Assembly (NCBI GenBank): GCA_031261785.1
Contig: JAISIZ010000046.1
Coordinates: forward strand, 1 to 62,218
From: Mediterranea sp. (in: CFB group bacteria)
GTDB taxonomy: Bacteria > Bacteroidota > Bacteroidia > Bacteroidales > Bacteroidaceae
Length of the DNA: 62,218 nucleotides
Direction: 5' to 3'
In this document: in pieces, positions 33,918 to 42,796 of the stretch
How the letters are laid out: each line of letters starts with the position of its first letter
How positions within the stretch are numbered: position 1 is the first letter of the stretch
Position numbers and translations under genes: made by a program
Notes under the pieces: model-generated
What the model saw: only the letters and a program-made list of their open reading frames with translations
Database searches by the model: none
What the model was told of the DNA's origin: nothing

Positions 33918-34225
33918 TGCGTGAAAGATAATCTGGCGCGAAAATACGAAAAGATAGAATAGGGTGCGCCTTATACGGCAAAAAAGTTGAAGTCGCGCGA
34001 AACCGCATGGACGTTTCGGGCCGCTGATTTCCCCATCCGATTTTCCGGGAGAAACGCTGTTTGTGGAGCCTTTCGTTTTCGAAAGTGGAAATAAGCACGT
34101 GCGGAAGTCTCGAAGCATGGCTCCATCGTACTCTCGCGATAAAAAGTTCCGTTAAATAATCCTTAGTCTCCGCGTTTGCAAACGGAAAACAGTTACCTTT
34201 GTTTCCCATAACTCAAAACACCCTT
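33918..34225. other. Intergenic region between dxs and the glycosyltransferase
   Basis: About 308 bases between divergent genes. I see candidate -7 boxes for both sides (33940-33947 minus, 34194-34201 plus) but no gene, repeat or RNA structure I can support. Confidence 0.5.
34194..34201 (+). promoter_or_regulatory. -7 box TACCTTTG for the glycosyltransferase/pyrC unit
   Basis: Exact TAnnTTTG match 25 bases before the ATG; a TTTG at 34175-34178 is 15 bases upstream, shorter than usual. Confidence 0.4.
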
Positions 34226-34969
34226 ATGCAAACAGCGGACAGCATCGTCATTATCCCTACCTACAACGAACGGGAGAACATCGAGAAAATCATCCGGGTC
34301 GTCTTCGGACTACCCCGGACATTCCATATACTGGTCATCGACGATGGCTCACCCGACGGCACCGCCTCCATCGTCGGCACGCTACGCGAGGAATTTCCCG
34401 AGCGGCTCTTCCTGCTCGAGCGTGCGGGCAAGCAAGGGCTGGGCACGGCCTACATCGCCGGCTTCGAGTGGGCGCTCCGGCGCGCGTACGAATACATCTT
34501 CGAGATGGACGCCGACTTCAGCCACAAGCCCAAAGACCTCCTCAAGCTCTACCGGGCCTGCGCCGAACAAGGCGCCGACCTCGCCATCGGCTCACGCTAC
34601 GTGAGCGGCGTCAACGTGGTAGACTGGCCCATGGGGCGCGTGCTCATGTCGTACTTCGCCTCCAAGTATGTCCGCCTCATCACCGGCATACCCGTGCACG
34701 ACACCACCGCCGGATTCGTCTGCTACCGCCGGCAGGTACTCGAGACGATGGACCTCGCGCGCATCCGCTTCAAAGGATACGCCTTCCAGATCGAGATGAA
34801 GTTCACCGCCTACAAATGCGGGTTCAGCGTCGTCGAGGTACCCGTCATCTTCATCAACCGCAAGCTTGGCGAGTCGAAGATGGATAGCAGCATATTCGGT
34901 GAGGCCATGCTCGGCGTCATCAAGTTGAAAATAGACAGCTGGTTCCGCAAATATCCACAAAAAAAATGA
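34226..34969 (+). CDS. Polyprenol-phosphate mannosyltransferase-like GT2 glycosyltransferase
   Basis: About 247 residues from the ATG at 34226, chosen because the GT-A fold begins at once: SIVIIPTYNERENIEKII, LVIDDGSPDGTA, LERAGKQGLGTAYIAGFEWAL, FEMDADFSHKP (the DxD metal site) and AIGSRYVSG. This is the layout of Dpm1-type polyprenol monophosphomannose synthases, which load a sugar from a nucleotide donor onto undecaprenyl phosphate at the cytoplasmic face. There is no C-terminal membrane domain, so a soluble or peripheral enzyme. It is coupled to dihydroorotase by a four-base overlap. The sugar is not certain. Confidence 0.88.
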   Translation: MQTADSIVIIPTYNERENIEKIIRVVFGLPRTFHILVIDDGSPDGTASIVGTLREEFPERLFLLERAGKQGLGTAYIAGFEWALRRAYEYIFEMDADFSHKPKDLLKLYRACAEQGADLAIGSRYVSGVNVVDWPMGRVLMSYFASKYVRLITGIPVHDTTAGFVCYRRQVLETMDLARIRFKGYAFQIEMKFTAYKCGFSVVEVPVIFINRKLGESKMDSSIFGEAMLGVIKLKIDSWFRKYPQKK

Positions 34970-36324
34970 AAAGTACACTCATCAAGAATGCCACGTTAGT
35001 GAACGAGGGAGAGCGACGGGCCGTCGCGCTCCTCATCGAGGGAGAGCGCGTCGCCCGGATCTGGCCGAGCGGGCAGACGCCCGACGAATCCCCATTCGAC
35101 GAAGTGATCGACGCCACCGGACAGTATCTCCTGCCTGGAGCCATCGACGAGCACGTCCACTTCCGCGAGCCGGGAATGACCCGGAAAGGCGACATCGCCA
35201 CGGAGAGCCGGGCCGCCGCCGCCGGAGGCGTCACCTCCATCATGGACATGCCCAACACCAGCCCGCAGACCATCACCCTCGAGGCGTGGGAGCGGAAGAT
35301 GGCGCTCATGGCCGAGCGTTCGGTAGTGAACTACTCGGCCTACTTCGGCGCCACCAACCAGAACTACGACCTCTTCCCGCTGCTCGACAAGCGACGGGTG
35401 TGCGGCGTGAAGCTCTTCATGGGAGCCAGCACGGGCGACATGCTGGTGGACCGCATCGAAAGCCTGCGGCGCATCTTCGGAGGCACCGACCTCCTCATCG
35501 CCGCCCACTGCGAGGACCAGAACACCATCCGCGAGAACACCGAATACGTCAGGAAGGAGTACATCGACGTATTCGACCCGCGCTACACCGAAGAAGATCT
35601 CGAAATGTTCTTCCACTCCGTCATCCGCTCTGACGAGGCGTGCTACCTCTCGTCCGAACTGGCCGTACGGCTGGCCCAAGAGGCCGGGGCGAGGCTGCAT
35701 ATCATGCACATCTCCACAGCCCGCGAACTCGAGCTTTTCTCCGACGCCCCCCTCGCCCGGAAACGAATCACCGCCGAAGTCTGCGTCCCCCACCTCATCT
35801 TCGACGACTACGACTATTCCACCTTCGGCGCGCGCATCAAGTGCAACCCCGCCATAAAAAGCACCGAAGACCGGGAGGCGCTGCGTGCGGCCGTCGACAG
35901 CGGACGCGTTGACAGCATAGCCACCGACCACGCCCCACACCTGCTCGCCGACAAGGAGGGCGGACCCTTCAAGGCAGCCTCGGGCATGCCCTCCGTGCAG
36001 TTCTCGCTCGTAGCCATGCTCAACCTGTTCAGCGTCGAGAAGGTCGTCGAGAAGATGGCGCACGCCCCCGCCCTGATGTACGGCATACAGCGGCGAGGAT
36101 TCGTCCGCGAGGGATACCAGGCCGACCTCGTCCTCGTACGGCCCGGTGGATCGCCCTGGACGCTCACCGCCGACCAAGTGCTGAGCAAATGCGGATGGAG
36201 TCCGTACGAAGGACGCACCTTCCACTGGACGGTAGAGCGGACATTCGTCAACGGCAACACCGCCTACGCCGCGGGCAACGTCGACGACACCTGCCGCGGA
36301 CAGGAGCTGGCCTTCGACCATTAA
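34966..36324 (+). CDS. pyrC: Dihydroorotase
   Basis: A 452-residue class I dihydroorotase of the amidohydrolase family, closing carbamoyl aspartate to dihydroorotate in pyrimidine synthesis. The metal site residues are visible in IDEHVHFREPGMTRKGD (HxH), AAHCEDQNTI, HIMHISTARELEL, and IATDHAPHLLADKEGG (catalytic Asp). GVKLFMGASTGDM probably carries the carbamylated Lys. The ~450-residue length fits the class with an N-terminal beta sandwich. Starts inside the stop codon of the glycosyltransferase (ATGA), and the MetH reactivation gene follows after 38 bp; a four-gene run to 38477 looks like one transcript. Confidence 0.95.
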   Translation: MKSTLIKNATLVNEGERRAVALLIEGERVARIWPSGQTPDESPFDEVIDATGQYLLPGAIDEHVHFREPGMTRKGDIATESRAAAAGGVTSIMDMPNTSPQTITLEAWERKMALMAERSVVNYSAYFGATNQNYDLFPLLDKRRVCGVKLFMGASTGDMLVDRIESLRRIFGGTDLLIAAHCEDQNTIRENTEYVRKEYIDVFDPRYTEEDLEMFFHSVIRSDEACYLSSELAVRLAQEAGARLHIMHISTARELELFSDAPLARKRITAEVCVPHLIFDDYDYSTFGARIKCNPAIKSTEDREALRAAVDSGRVDSIATDHAPHLLADKEGGPFKAASGMPSVQFSLVAMLNLFSVEKVVEKMAHAPALMYGIQRRGFVREGYQADLVLVRPGGSPWTLTADQVLSKCGWSPYEGRTFHWTVERTFVNGNTAYAAGNVDDTCRGQELAFDH

Positions 36325-36362
36325 CACCCCCCTCACATTTTCCACCAAACAAAAGACATCGC

Positions 36363-37265
36363 ATGATACTGACATACAAGATACACGACGTGGCCCCCTA
36401 CATCAACTGGATATACTTCTTCCACGCCTGGGGATTCCAGCCACGCTTCGCCACCATAGCCGGCATACACGGCTGCGACGGCTGCCGGGCCACCTGGCTC
36501 ACCACCTTCGCCGAGGAAGAGCGGAGCAAGGCCGCCGAGGCCATGCAGCTCTTCAAGGAGGCCAACCGCATGATCGACCTCCTCGACCGCGACTACCGGA
36601 CGAGGGCACTCTTCCAACTCTTCGAGGCCAACGCCGACGGCGACAACCTGCTGATACGCCGCCCCGACGGCAGCGCGACCACCTTCCCCCTCCTCCGCCA
36701 GCAGACGCCCCACCGCGACGGAAGTCCCTTCTTCTGCCTCAGCGACTTCATCCGCCCAGCCGACATGGGCCAGCCCGACACGATAGGCGCCTTCGTCGCC
36801 TCCATCGACGCCGAGATGGAGCAACTCTACGCCGACGACCCCTACAAGCACCTGCTCGCGCAAACCCTGTCCGACCGTCTGGCCGAGGCCTGCACCGAGA
36901 AGATGCACGAGGAGGTACGCAAGACGCACTGGGGATACGCCAAGGACGAAAACCTCACCGTGGCCGACCTCCTCGGCGAGAAATACCAAGGCATCCGCCC
37001 CGCCGTGGGCTACCCCTCCCTACCCGACCAATCGGTGAACTTCCTCCTCGACGAGCTGCTCGACATGAGCCGCATAGGCGTCGCCCTCACCCCCAACGGC
37101 ATGATGATACCCCACGCCTCCGTCTCCGGACTCATGTTCGCCCACCCCGCCGCCAACTACTTCGCCGTAGGCAAGATCGGCGACGACCAACTCGAGGACT
37201 ACGCCCGCCGCCGAGGCATGAGCGTGGCCGAGACGCGGAAGTTTCTGGCGGGGAATCTGCAATAA
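36363..37265 (+). CDS. Stand-alone B12-dependent methionine synthase activation domain
   Basis: A 300-residue protein equal to the C-terminal reactivation domain of MetH, which binds S-adenosylmethionine and remethylates oxidised cobalamin. The start matches the domain linker (IHDVAPYINWIYFFHAWG), and the core signatures follow: CLSDFIRPADM, DTIGAFVASID, LAEACTEKMHEEVRKTHWGY, the SAM-binding YQGIRPAVGYPSLPDQ, and ASVSGLMFAHPAANYFAVG. It is complete and soluble but is not fused to the other MetH modules, none of which is in the window. The expected arrangement is that it acts in trans on a separate MetH core; this is inference. It would also need a reductant protein. Confidence 0.9.
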   Translation: MILTYKIHDVAPYINWIYFFHAWGFQPRFATIAGIHGCDGCRATWLTTFAEEERSKAAEAMQLFKEANRMIDLLDRDYRTRALFQLFEANADGDNLLIRRPDGSATTFPLLRQQTPHRDGSPFFCLSDFIRPADMGQPDTIGAFVASIDAEMEQLYADDPYKHLLAQTLSDRLAEACTEKMHEEVRKTHWGYAKDENLTVADLLGEKYQGIRPAVGYPSLPDQSVNFLLDELLDMSRIGVALTPNGMMIPHASVSGLMFAHPAANYFAVGKIGDDQLEDYARRRGMSVAETRKFLAGNLQ

Positions 37266-37304
37266 CCCAATCGTTACCCGCAAAGAAGAAACGTAACCCA
37301 CCCC

Positions 37305-38477
37305 ATGCTACAACGCGTATTCATCGTCCTGCTCGTACTCCTCATCCTGCCCGACCTCTATCTCTTCTTCAGGTACATCACTCCGCGGACGCGGAACAAA
37401 TGGTGGAGGACGCTCTATTGGCTGCCCACCGCGTCGCTCACCGCGGGGCTGCTCGACCTGGTCTACTTCGGCGACCGCGGCCTTGCCGTGGGACATCCGC
37501 AGGCCGTGGGCTGGTTCGCCATCTTCTTCTTCGTCTGCGCGGCCCCGAAGCTGGTGCTCGCCCTCTGCGCCCTCATCGGCGCGCCGTTTCACCGCTGGCT
37601 GCGCTGGCCGCGGGCGCCGTTCACGGCCGTGGGGCTGACGCTGGCCACGCTGCTGGCCGCCGCCGTGCTCTACGGCTCGTTCGTGGGGCGCACGCGCTTC
37701 GAGGTGAAACAGGTGAGCTACGCTTCCGCGCGACTGCCGCGGGCGTTCGACGGCTATCGCGTCGTGCAGCTGTCGGACATACACGTCGGCAGCTGGGCCG
37801 GACAGCCCGAAGTCGTGCGGCGGATGGTGGATATGGTCAATGAGCAACGGCCCGACCTCATCCTCTTCACCGGCGACCTCATCAACCACCGGGCCATCGA
37901 GCTGGACGGCTTCGCCCCCATACTCGCCCGGCTAAAAGCCAAGGACGGCGTCTACTCCGTGCTGGGCAACCACGACTACGGCACCTACTTCCATTGGCCC
38001 AGCGAGCAAGCCCTGGCCGACAACCTCGACAGCCTGAAACAACGGGAAGCCGACATGGGATGGACGTTGCTCGACAACGCGCACGCCATCCTGCGGCGAG
38101 GCAACGACAGCATCGCCCTCGTAGGCGTAGGCAACGACGGCGAGCCGCCATTCTCGCGGCACGCCGACCTCCCGCGCGCCACCGAAGGTACGCGGGGCCT
38201 CTTCCGCATCCTGATGAGCCACAACCCCACGCACTGGCGACGGGCCGTGCTCCCGCAAACGGATATCGACCTCATGCTCGCCGGACACACCCACGCCATG
38301 CAACTCAAGATAAACAACTACTCCCCCTCGAAGTACATTTATCCCGAATGGGGAGGCATGTACCGCGAAGGGGAGCGAGCCCTCTACGTCAACATCGGCA
38401 TAGGCTATGTAGGCCTTCCGTTCCGTTTCGGCGCTTGGCCGGAGATTACGGTGCTGACGCTGGAGAGGGAAAAATAG
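37305..38477 (+). CDS. Membrane metallophosphoesterase
   Basis: A 390-residue protein with about four N-terminal hydrophobic helices (residues 1-135) and a calcineurin-like phosphoesterase domain. The five metal motifs are all present: VQLSDIHVG, LFTGDLINHRA, SVLGNHDYGT, LMSHNPTHW and LAGHTHAMQLK. The family includes YkuE/YaeI-like enzymes that can act on lipid-linked or UDP-sugar pyrophosphates; the actual substrate is unknown. The catalytic domain follows the last helix, so it may face either side of the inner membrane. Last gene of the run that begins at 34226. Its TAG stop begins a TAGTGAT heptamer repeat. Confidence 0.9.
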   Translation: MLQRVFIVLLVLLILPDLYLFFRYITPRTRNKWWRTLYWLPTASLTAGLLDLVYFGDRGLAVGHPQAVGWFAIFFFVCAAPKLVLALCALIGAPFHRWLRWPRAPFTAVGLTLATLLAAAVLYGSFVGRTRFEVKQVSYASARLPRAFDGYRVVQLSDIHVGSWAGQPEVVRRMVDMVNEQRPDLILFTGDLINHRAIELDGFAPILARLKAKDGVYSVLGNHDYGTYFHWPSEQALADNLDSLKQREADMGWTLLDNAHAILRRGNDSIALVGVGNDGEPPFSRHADLPRATEGTRGLFRILMSHNPTHWRRAVLPQTDIDLMLAGHTHAMQLKINNYSPSKYIYPEWGGMYREGERALYVNIGIGYVGLPFRFGAWPEITVLTLEREK

Positions 38478-38507
38478 TGATTAGTGATTAGTGATTAGTG
38501 ATTAGTG
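38475..38507 (+). repeat. Heptanucleotide repeat TAGTGAT, nearly five copies, starting at the stop codon
   Basis: Perfect seven-base units begin with the TAG stop of the metallophosphoesterase gene and run almost to the convergent GH51 stop at 38515. Same unit and same placement as at 8823-8849. Confidence 0.7.
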
Positions 38508-38514
38508 GCGCGGG

Positions 38515-40776
38515 TTAGCGAGCTTTCCACGTCAGGATGGTGTACGAGTAGCGGGGGAAGGTGTAGCTCACCTTGCCGCCTCGCAGGGGCAGGCGTGCGT
38601 CCTTCACGGTGGGCGCCACGGCTTGCTGGTCGTCCACGGTGTTCCAGGCGGTGAGGTCGCGGTCGCCGATGGTCCAGATGTTGGCGCGTCCCGACGGGCG
38701 GAAGTTGCCGAGGTCGATGGTGGCCGCTTGCGGGGCGTCGGAGAGGTTGACCACCATCACCGCGAGGGTGTCGCCGCGGAGGTTCATCTTCGCCGTCACG
38801 TCGAGCAGGGAATCGGCGCTGCTGGTGGCCTCCACCACGTTGGGCAAGAATCCCGTCACCATGCGCTGGTCGATGTAGGCCGACGGCTGGAACCAGATGT
38901 CGTTGGTGGTGTAGTGCACGCGTCCCTGGTTCCACATATAGTCCTGCTTATAGGGCTGGAAGGTGTTGGCCGTGCCGAGGAAGAGGAAGTGGTCGCCGTA
39001 CCGTTGCAGCGTGTTCCAGTTGTGGGCGTGCGCCAGTCCGCGGTCCCAGTCGCAACGGCTTCCGTTCTCCTCCATGGGCGTGAGGGTGAGGCGATGCCCG
39101 GGATAGTCGCGCTCCAGCTCCGTCTGCAGGTCGATGCCCATCTCCTGGGTGAAGCGGGGATGGTCGGCGAAGCGCACCGCGCCGCTATAATGCGGGTCCC
39201 ACACCATCTTGGCGGCCTGTCCCTTGCCGATGAACCAGCCGAACAGCTCGTGCGCCAGCCGGTACTCCTCCGTGCCGCGGGTGTAGCTTCCCTCGCGGGT
39301 GCCGATGTTGAGCGAGGCCACGATACGCACTTCGGGGTCGACTTTCCAGGCCGCCTCGGCGAACTTCTTCATGCACTCCAGGTATCCGCGGTCGAGATGC
39401 CGCTCGTTGTCCACCTGGATATACTTCACGCCGTAGGGCGCGGGATGTCCGTTGCGGGCGCGGATGGCTCCCCATTCGGTGGTGGCGTCGCCGTTCATGT
39501 ATTCCACGAAGTCGCTGATGTCCTCGGCCGTCTCGTCCATGCTCAGGCCGATGATTTTCTCGGCGTCGAACGCCTCGGCCACCTTGCAGAGTTCCTCGAC
39601 GCCGAAGCTATGCGTGGCGTAGGGGTTGAACCCGCTGCGGAACACCACACGGCGCTCGTCGACCGGCCCGATCATCTTCTTCCAGCGATACTGGTAGGTG
39701 TCGGCGCCCACGTCGACCATCGAGCCGTTGTACCTGATGACGGTGATGCCTTGCCGCTTCAGCGCGTCGATGAACATCTTGCGCACGGGCAGCCCGTCCA
39801 CCCTGCCCCACTCGCCCGGCTGCATGAAGGCGTAGCCCAGCCTGAGCGTGCCCGGTGCCTTGAGCGTGATGCCGAAGCGTCCGCGGACGGCCGTGGCCGA
39901 TGGGGTGAGGTCGAACTCCAGCCGCTCCCACGAGCCGTCGCCGGCCAGCGGGTACGACTTCTCGGCCAGCATCCGTCCCGCCTCGTCGCGGAGCGAGAGG
40001 TAGACGGTGGTCGGCCCGGAGGCCCGGAGGCGGAGGACGCCTTCGTAGGGCTTGTCCGCCTCGAGGTTGATGCCTTGCTTATTCAGTCCGGCGTTAGTGA
40101 TACCCGCCTCGCCCGATCCGCCGACGTAGCTGATCAGCTGGTCCTGCCGGCCCATGTAGGCCTGTCCGTCGCGGGGCAGCGTGTAGGTGACCCTCGCGCC
40201 GGCGTCGGCCACCTTGGTCCAGTAGCGGCTCACCTGCGCGTCGCCGTCGATGCGCCGCGCCAGCTCCTGGCGGATACCGGCGGGGATGCTGTCGTACACC
40301 ATGAACCGTCCGTGGAACACGAGCGGCCCGATGGTGTCGGGGCGTATGGGACGCGGCGGCCGGTTGCCCCAGCGCGGGGGCGTGAGGGTGCCGTAGATGT
40401 CCTTCGAGTTGAAGTCGTACCGCTCCGTGAGGTTGTTCCAGGCGATGCGGTTGTAGATGTTGGCCTGCGAGAGGAAGTGCGGGCGTCGCATCTCGTCGAG
40501 CACGACGTACACCTTGACGTAGTCCTCGACGGGTAGGCCGAGGAAGTCGATATCGATATTCTCCTCGAACGCCTCGCCATGGATGAGCTGGCTGAAGACG
40601 CCCCCGTTGGTCTGGTTGTTGAGGTCCTCGATGTTGGTGCCGTTCAGCTTGGTGCTGACGGTGGCGATACGCTTGCCGGGGTCGACCCGTATGTCGACCG
40701 TAGGCGTTTGCTGCGCGGAGGCTCCGAGCGACGCGAAAGCGGCGCAAAGGGCGGTAAGGAAGAGCGTTGTTTTCAT
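38515..40776 (-). CDS. Alpha-L-arabinofuranosidase, GH51
   Basis: About 753 residues from the ATG at 40776, which overlaps the upstream GH43 stop (ATGA) and has GGGGAAAAAAGAA before it; an ATG 15 bases earlier is less likely. A Sec signal ends SLGASAQ, with no lipobox, so the enzyme is probably periplasmic. A carbohydrate-binding-like beta region follows residue ~150, then the GH51 barrel: VIRYNGSMVDVGADTYQYRW, IQVDNERHLDRGY (acid/base Glu in the NE pair), and TPMEENGSRCDWDRG with the probable nucleophile. The C-terminal beta sandwich ends YSYTILTWKAR. It releases terminal arabinofuranose from arabino-oligosaccharides. Last gene of the arabinan locus. Confidence 0.9.
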   Translation of the reverse strand: MKTTLFLTALCAAFASLGASAQQTPTVDIRVDPGKRIATVSTKLNGTNIEDLNNQTNGGVFSQLIHGEAFEENIDIDFLGLPVEDYVKVYVVLDEMRRPHFLSQANIYNRIAWNNLTERYDFNSKDIYGTLTPPRWGNRPPRPIRPDTIGPLVFHGRFMVYDSIPAGIRQELARRIDGDAQVSRYWTKVADAGARVTYTLPRDGQAYMGRQDQLISYVGGSGEAGITNAGLNKQGINLEADKPYEGVLRLRASGPTTVYLSLRDEAGRMLAEKSYPLAGDGSWERLEFDLTPSATAVRGRFGITLKAPGTLRLGYAFMQPGEWGRVDGLPVRKMFIDALKRQGITVIRYNGSMVDVGADTYQYRWKKMIGPVDERRVVFRSGFNPYATHSFGVEELCKVAEAFDAEKIIGLSMDETAEDISDFVEYMNGDATTEWGAIRARNGHPAPYGVKYIQVDNERHLDRGYLECMKKFAEAAWKVDPEVRIVASLNIGTREGSYTRGTEEYRLAHELFGWFIGKGQAAKMVWDPHYSGAVRFADHPRFTQEMGIDLQTELERDYPGHRLTLTPMEENGSRCDWDRGLAHAHNWNTLQRYGDHFLFLGTANTFQPYKQDYMWNQGRVHYTTNDIWFQPSAYIDQRMVTGFLPNVVEATSSADSLLDVTAKMNLRGDTLAVMVVNLSDAPQAATIDLGNFRPSGRANIWTIGDRDLTAWNTVDDQQAVAPTVKDARLPLRGGKVSYTFPRYSYTILTWKAR

Positions 40777-42449
40777 TTCTTTTTTCCCCAATACGTTTTG
40801 TTATTCGTTCCGTAGGCGGCGTAGACGATGGTATGCTTGCGTGGCGAAGCTTCCCAGTCGCACTCGCGCGCCAGGTAAAGTTGTTGCTGTCCGATGGTGA
40901 GCACCTGCGACGCGGCGTTGTAGCTCCACGTGCTGCCCGACCAGGTTCCGGCGGTGACGCGGTGGTCGGCGCCAAGCGTCATCACGCCGGCCATTTTTTG
41001 GTTGCCATAGCTGTACGAGAGGTCGATGTGTTCCCAGTCGCCTGTCAGCTCGGCCTCCACGATGGGCATTCGCGGCACGGCGGCGTAGCGTTCGGGCATC
41101 ACGAGCGGCCATCCGTCGGCCGTCCAGAGGATGGCGCGTACGTGCCCCATCATCACGGCGTTGGAGGCGTTGATGCCCGGCACGTCATGCGGCAGGCGTC
41201 CTTGCGAGGAGTAGTACCAGTTGCCCTCGCCGTCGTCGAACACGCAGCAATGGGCGATGCCCACCCATCCCGGTCCCTCCATGAACTTGTAGGGATGCGT
41301 CACCACGGGGAGCAACTCGTTGGCGCCGATGGCGTTGGCCCCGCTGATATCCACGTAAGGTCCGTCGACATTGCGCGAGCGGGCCACGCGGGTGTTGTAC
41401 GGCACTTCGAGCGCGTCGTAGGCCATGAAGAGGTAGTAGTACCGCGTCTCGGGATTGTACACCACCTCGGGTGCCTCGGAGGCTTGCCAGCGGCCGACGC
41501 CTCGGCGGGCCACCAGCTTGCCGTAGCCCGACGCGTCGGTGATGCTCCACGGATTGAGGGCCGGCTTCTGGAGCGGCAGCCCCGTGGCGGGGTCGAGCTG
41601 GAGCGTGGCGAATCCGCTGTGCCACGAGCCGTAGGTGAGCCAGTGCTCGCCCTCGGGCGTGATGGTGAGCGTGGGGTCGATGGCGTTGAACTTGAAGTAC
41701 CCCTCCCAATTGTTCTGGTTCGGACGCGTCCAGTCGTCGCGTCCCTTGTCGGAGGCGGAGCAGACCACGTATCCCTTGTCCACCCAGCTGGAGTTGACCT
41801 CGGGCGTGCCGGTCTCCATCATGCCGATGAAGGCGCGCTCGGTCCACGAATTGTCGAAGGCGGCGCTGGTGGGCGCTCCGGTCTTGATGTAGTTGTTGAC
41901 CACGATGCTGTAGTACATGCGATACTTGCCTCCGCCCACGTTGCGGGCCACGGGCGCCCAGTAGCCGTATTGCGGATTGGTCACGGCGGGCAGGTCCATA
42001 CGGGCGCGGATGTCGTTGAGCGAGTCGAGCACCCAGGCGGGCGCTTCGAGCATGGTGGCGCCGCGGTATTCCCAGTTCACGAGGTCGCGGCTGCGGCGGC
42101 CGTGGAAGTGTCCGTGCCCCAAGTGAGCGTTGCTGTACGAGGCGTCGGTCTGGTACATATAGTAATAGCCGTCGTCGGCGCGCATCACGGTGGGGTCGTG
42201 CACGTTGGCCAGGTTCCACTGCGCGCGGCTGTTCCACGAGGCCAGGGGCGTGTAATCGTCGGCGTACGTCGGCGCGCGCCAGGCGTCAAGCTCCGGATAG
42301 TCGGGGATTTCGGGGTCCGGATCGGGATCAGGCTCGGGTGTGGGGTTCACCGGCGTCGGATCGGGTATGGGATCGTCCCCTCCCCCGCACGCCCCGAAGA
42401 GGGAGACGATGGAGAAGCTGATCAGGAGAATAAAGCAATATCGTTTCAT
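40773..42449 (-). CDS. Endo-arabinanase-like GH43 lipoprotein
   Basis: A 558-residue lipoprotein; the signal ends SLFGAC and is followed by GGGDDPIPDP and a Pro/Asp/Glu linker, acidic as in surface-export signals of Bacteroidota. The five-bladed propeller has the three GH43 acids: Asp in VHDPTVMRADDG, Asp in NAIDPTLTIT, and the acid/base Glu in ASEAPEVVYNPE. A C-terminal beta domain from about residue 445 (VEAELTGDWEHIDLSYSYG) is the extra sandwich found on arabinan endo-1,5-alpha-L-arabinosidases. It probably cuts surface arabinan. Separated from susD by 347 bp containing a hairpin and repeats; coupled to GH51 downstream. Confidence 0.9.
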   Translation of the reverse strand: MKRYCFILLISFSIVSLFGACGGGDDPIPDPTPVNPTPEPDPDPDPEIPDYPELDAWRAPTYADDYTPLASWNSRAQWNLANVHDPTVMRADDGYYYMYQTDASYSNAHLGHGHFHGRRSRDLVNWEYRGATMLEAPAWVLDSLNDIRARMDLPAVTNPQYGYWAPVARNVGGGKYRMYYSIVVNNYIKTGAPTSAAFDNSWTERAFIGMMETGTPEVNSSWVDKGYVVCSASDKGRDDWTRPNQNNWEGYFKFNAIDPTLTITPEGEHWLTYGSWHSGFATLQLDPATGLPLQKPALNPWSITDASGYGKLVARRGVGRWQASEAPEVVYNPETRYYYLFMAYDALEVPYNTRVARSRNVDGPYVDISGANAIGANELLPVVTHPYKFMEGPGWVGIAHCCVFDDGEGNWYYSSQGRLPHDVPGINASNAVMMGHVRAILWTADGWPLVMPERYAAVPRMPIVEAELTGDWEHIDLSYSYGNQKMAGVMTLGADHRVTAGTWSGSTWSYNAASQVLTIGQQQLYLARECDWEASPRKHTIVYAAYGTNNKTYWGKKK

Positions 42450-42522
42450 ATACAGATAAAGTTTTTGATGTTCGTTCGGGCTTTGGGGAAGCGAGAATCA
42501 CGCGCTTCCGCGACCTATCGTT

Positions 42523-42720
42523 TCCGGACGGGACAAGATTCACGCGATTTTGTAATCATCGTTCCGCGGAGAAACAAGATTCACGCGATTTTGTAATCAT
42601 CGTTCCGCGGAGAAACAAGATTCACGCGATTTTGTAATCATCGTTCCGCGACGGGACAAGATTCACGCGATTTTGTAATCATCGTTCCGCGATGGGACAA
42701 GATTCACGCGATTTCGCCAT
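42523..42720. repeat. 41-bp tandem repeat between susD and GH43, about 4.7 units
   Basis: ACAAGATTCACGCGATT recurs at 42533, 42574, 42615, 42656 and 42697, exactly 41 bases apart. The four full units are nearly identical, differing mainly at CGCGGAGAA versus CGCGACGGG or CGCGATGGG. It fills most of the 347-bp gap in the PUL operon and is transcribed if the operon reads through. Confidence 0.85.
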
Positions 42721-42734
42721 CACTTTTCGCCGTA

Positions 42735-42762
42735 GGGAGGGCGTGTCATGACACACCCTCCC
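42735..42762. terminator. Hairpin just after susD
   Basis: GGGAGGG-C-GTGTCA pairs with TGACAC-A-CCCTCCC with one mismatch. There is no T run on the minus strand, so it may attenuate or protect the mRNA 3' end rather than fully terminate. Confidence 0.55.
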
Positions 42763-42796
42763 CCTTTAGGCGAAAAGCTTCAAAGCCATCCTGAGA

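Noticed and set aside
32019..34118. Longer dxs start at 34118
   Set aside because: The 67 extra residues do not resemble the family, and the ATG at 33917 gives the normal N-terminus.
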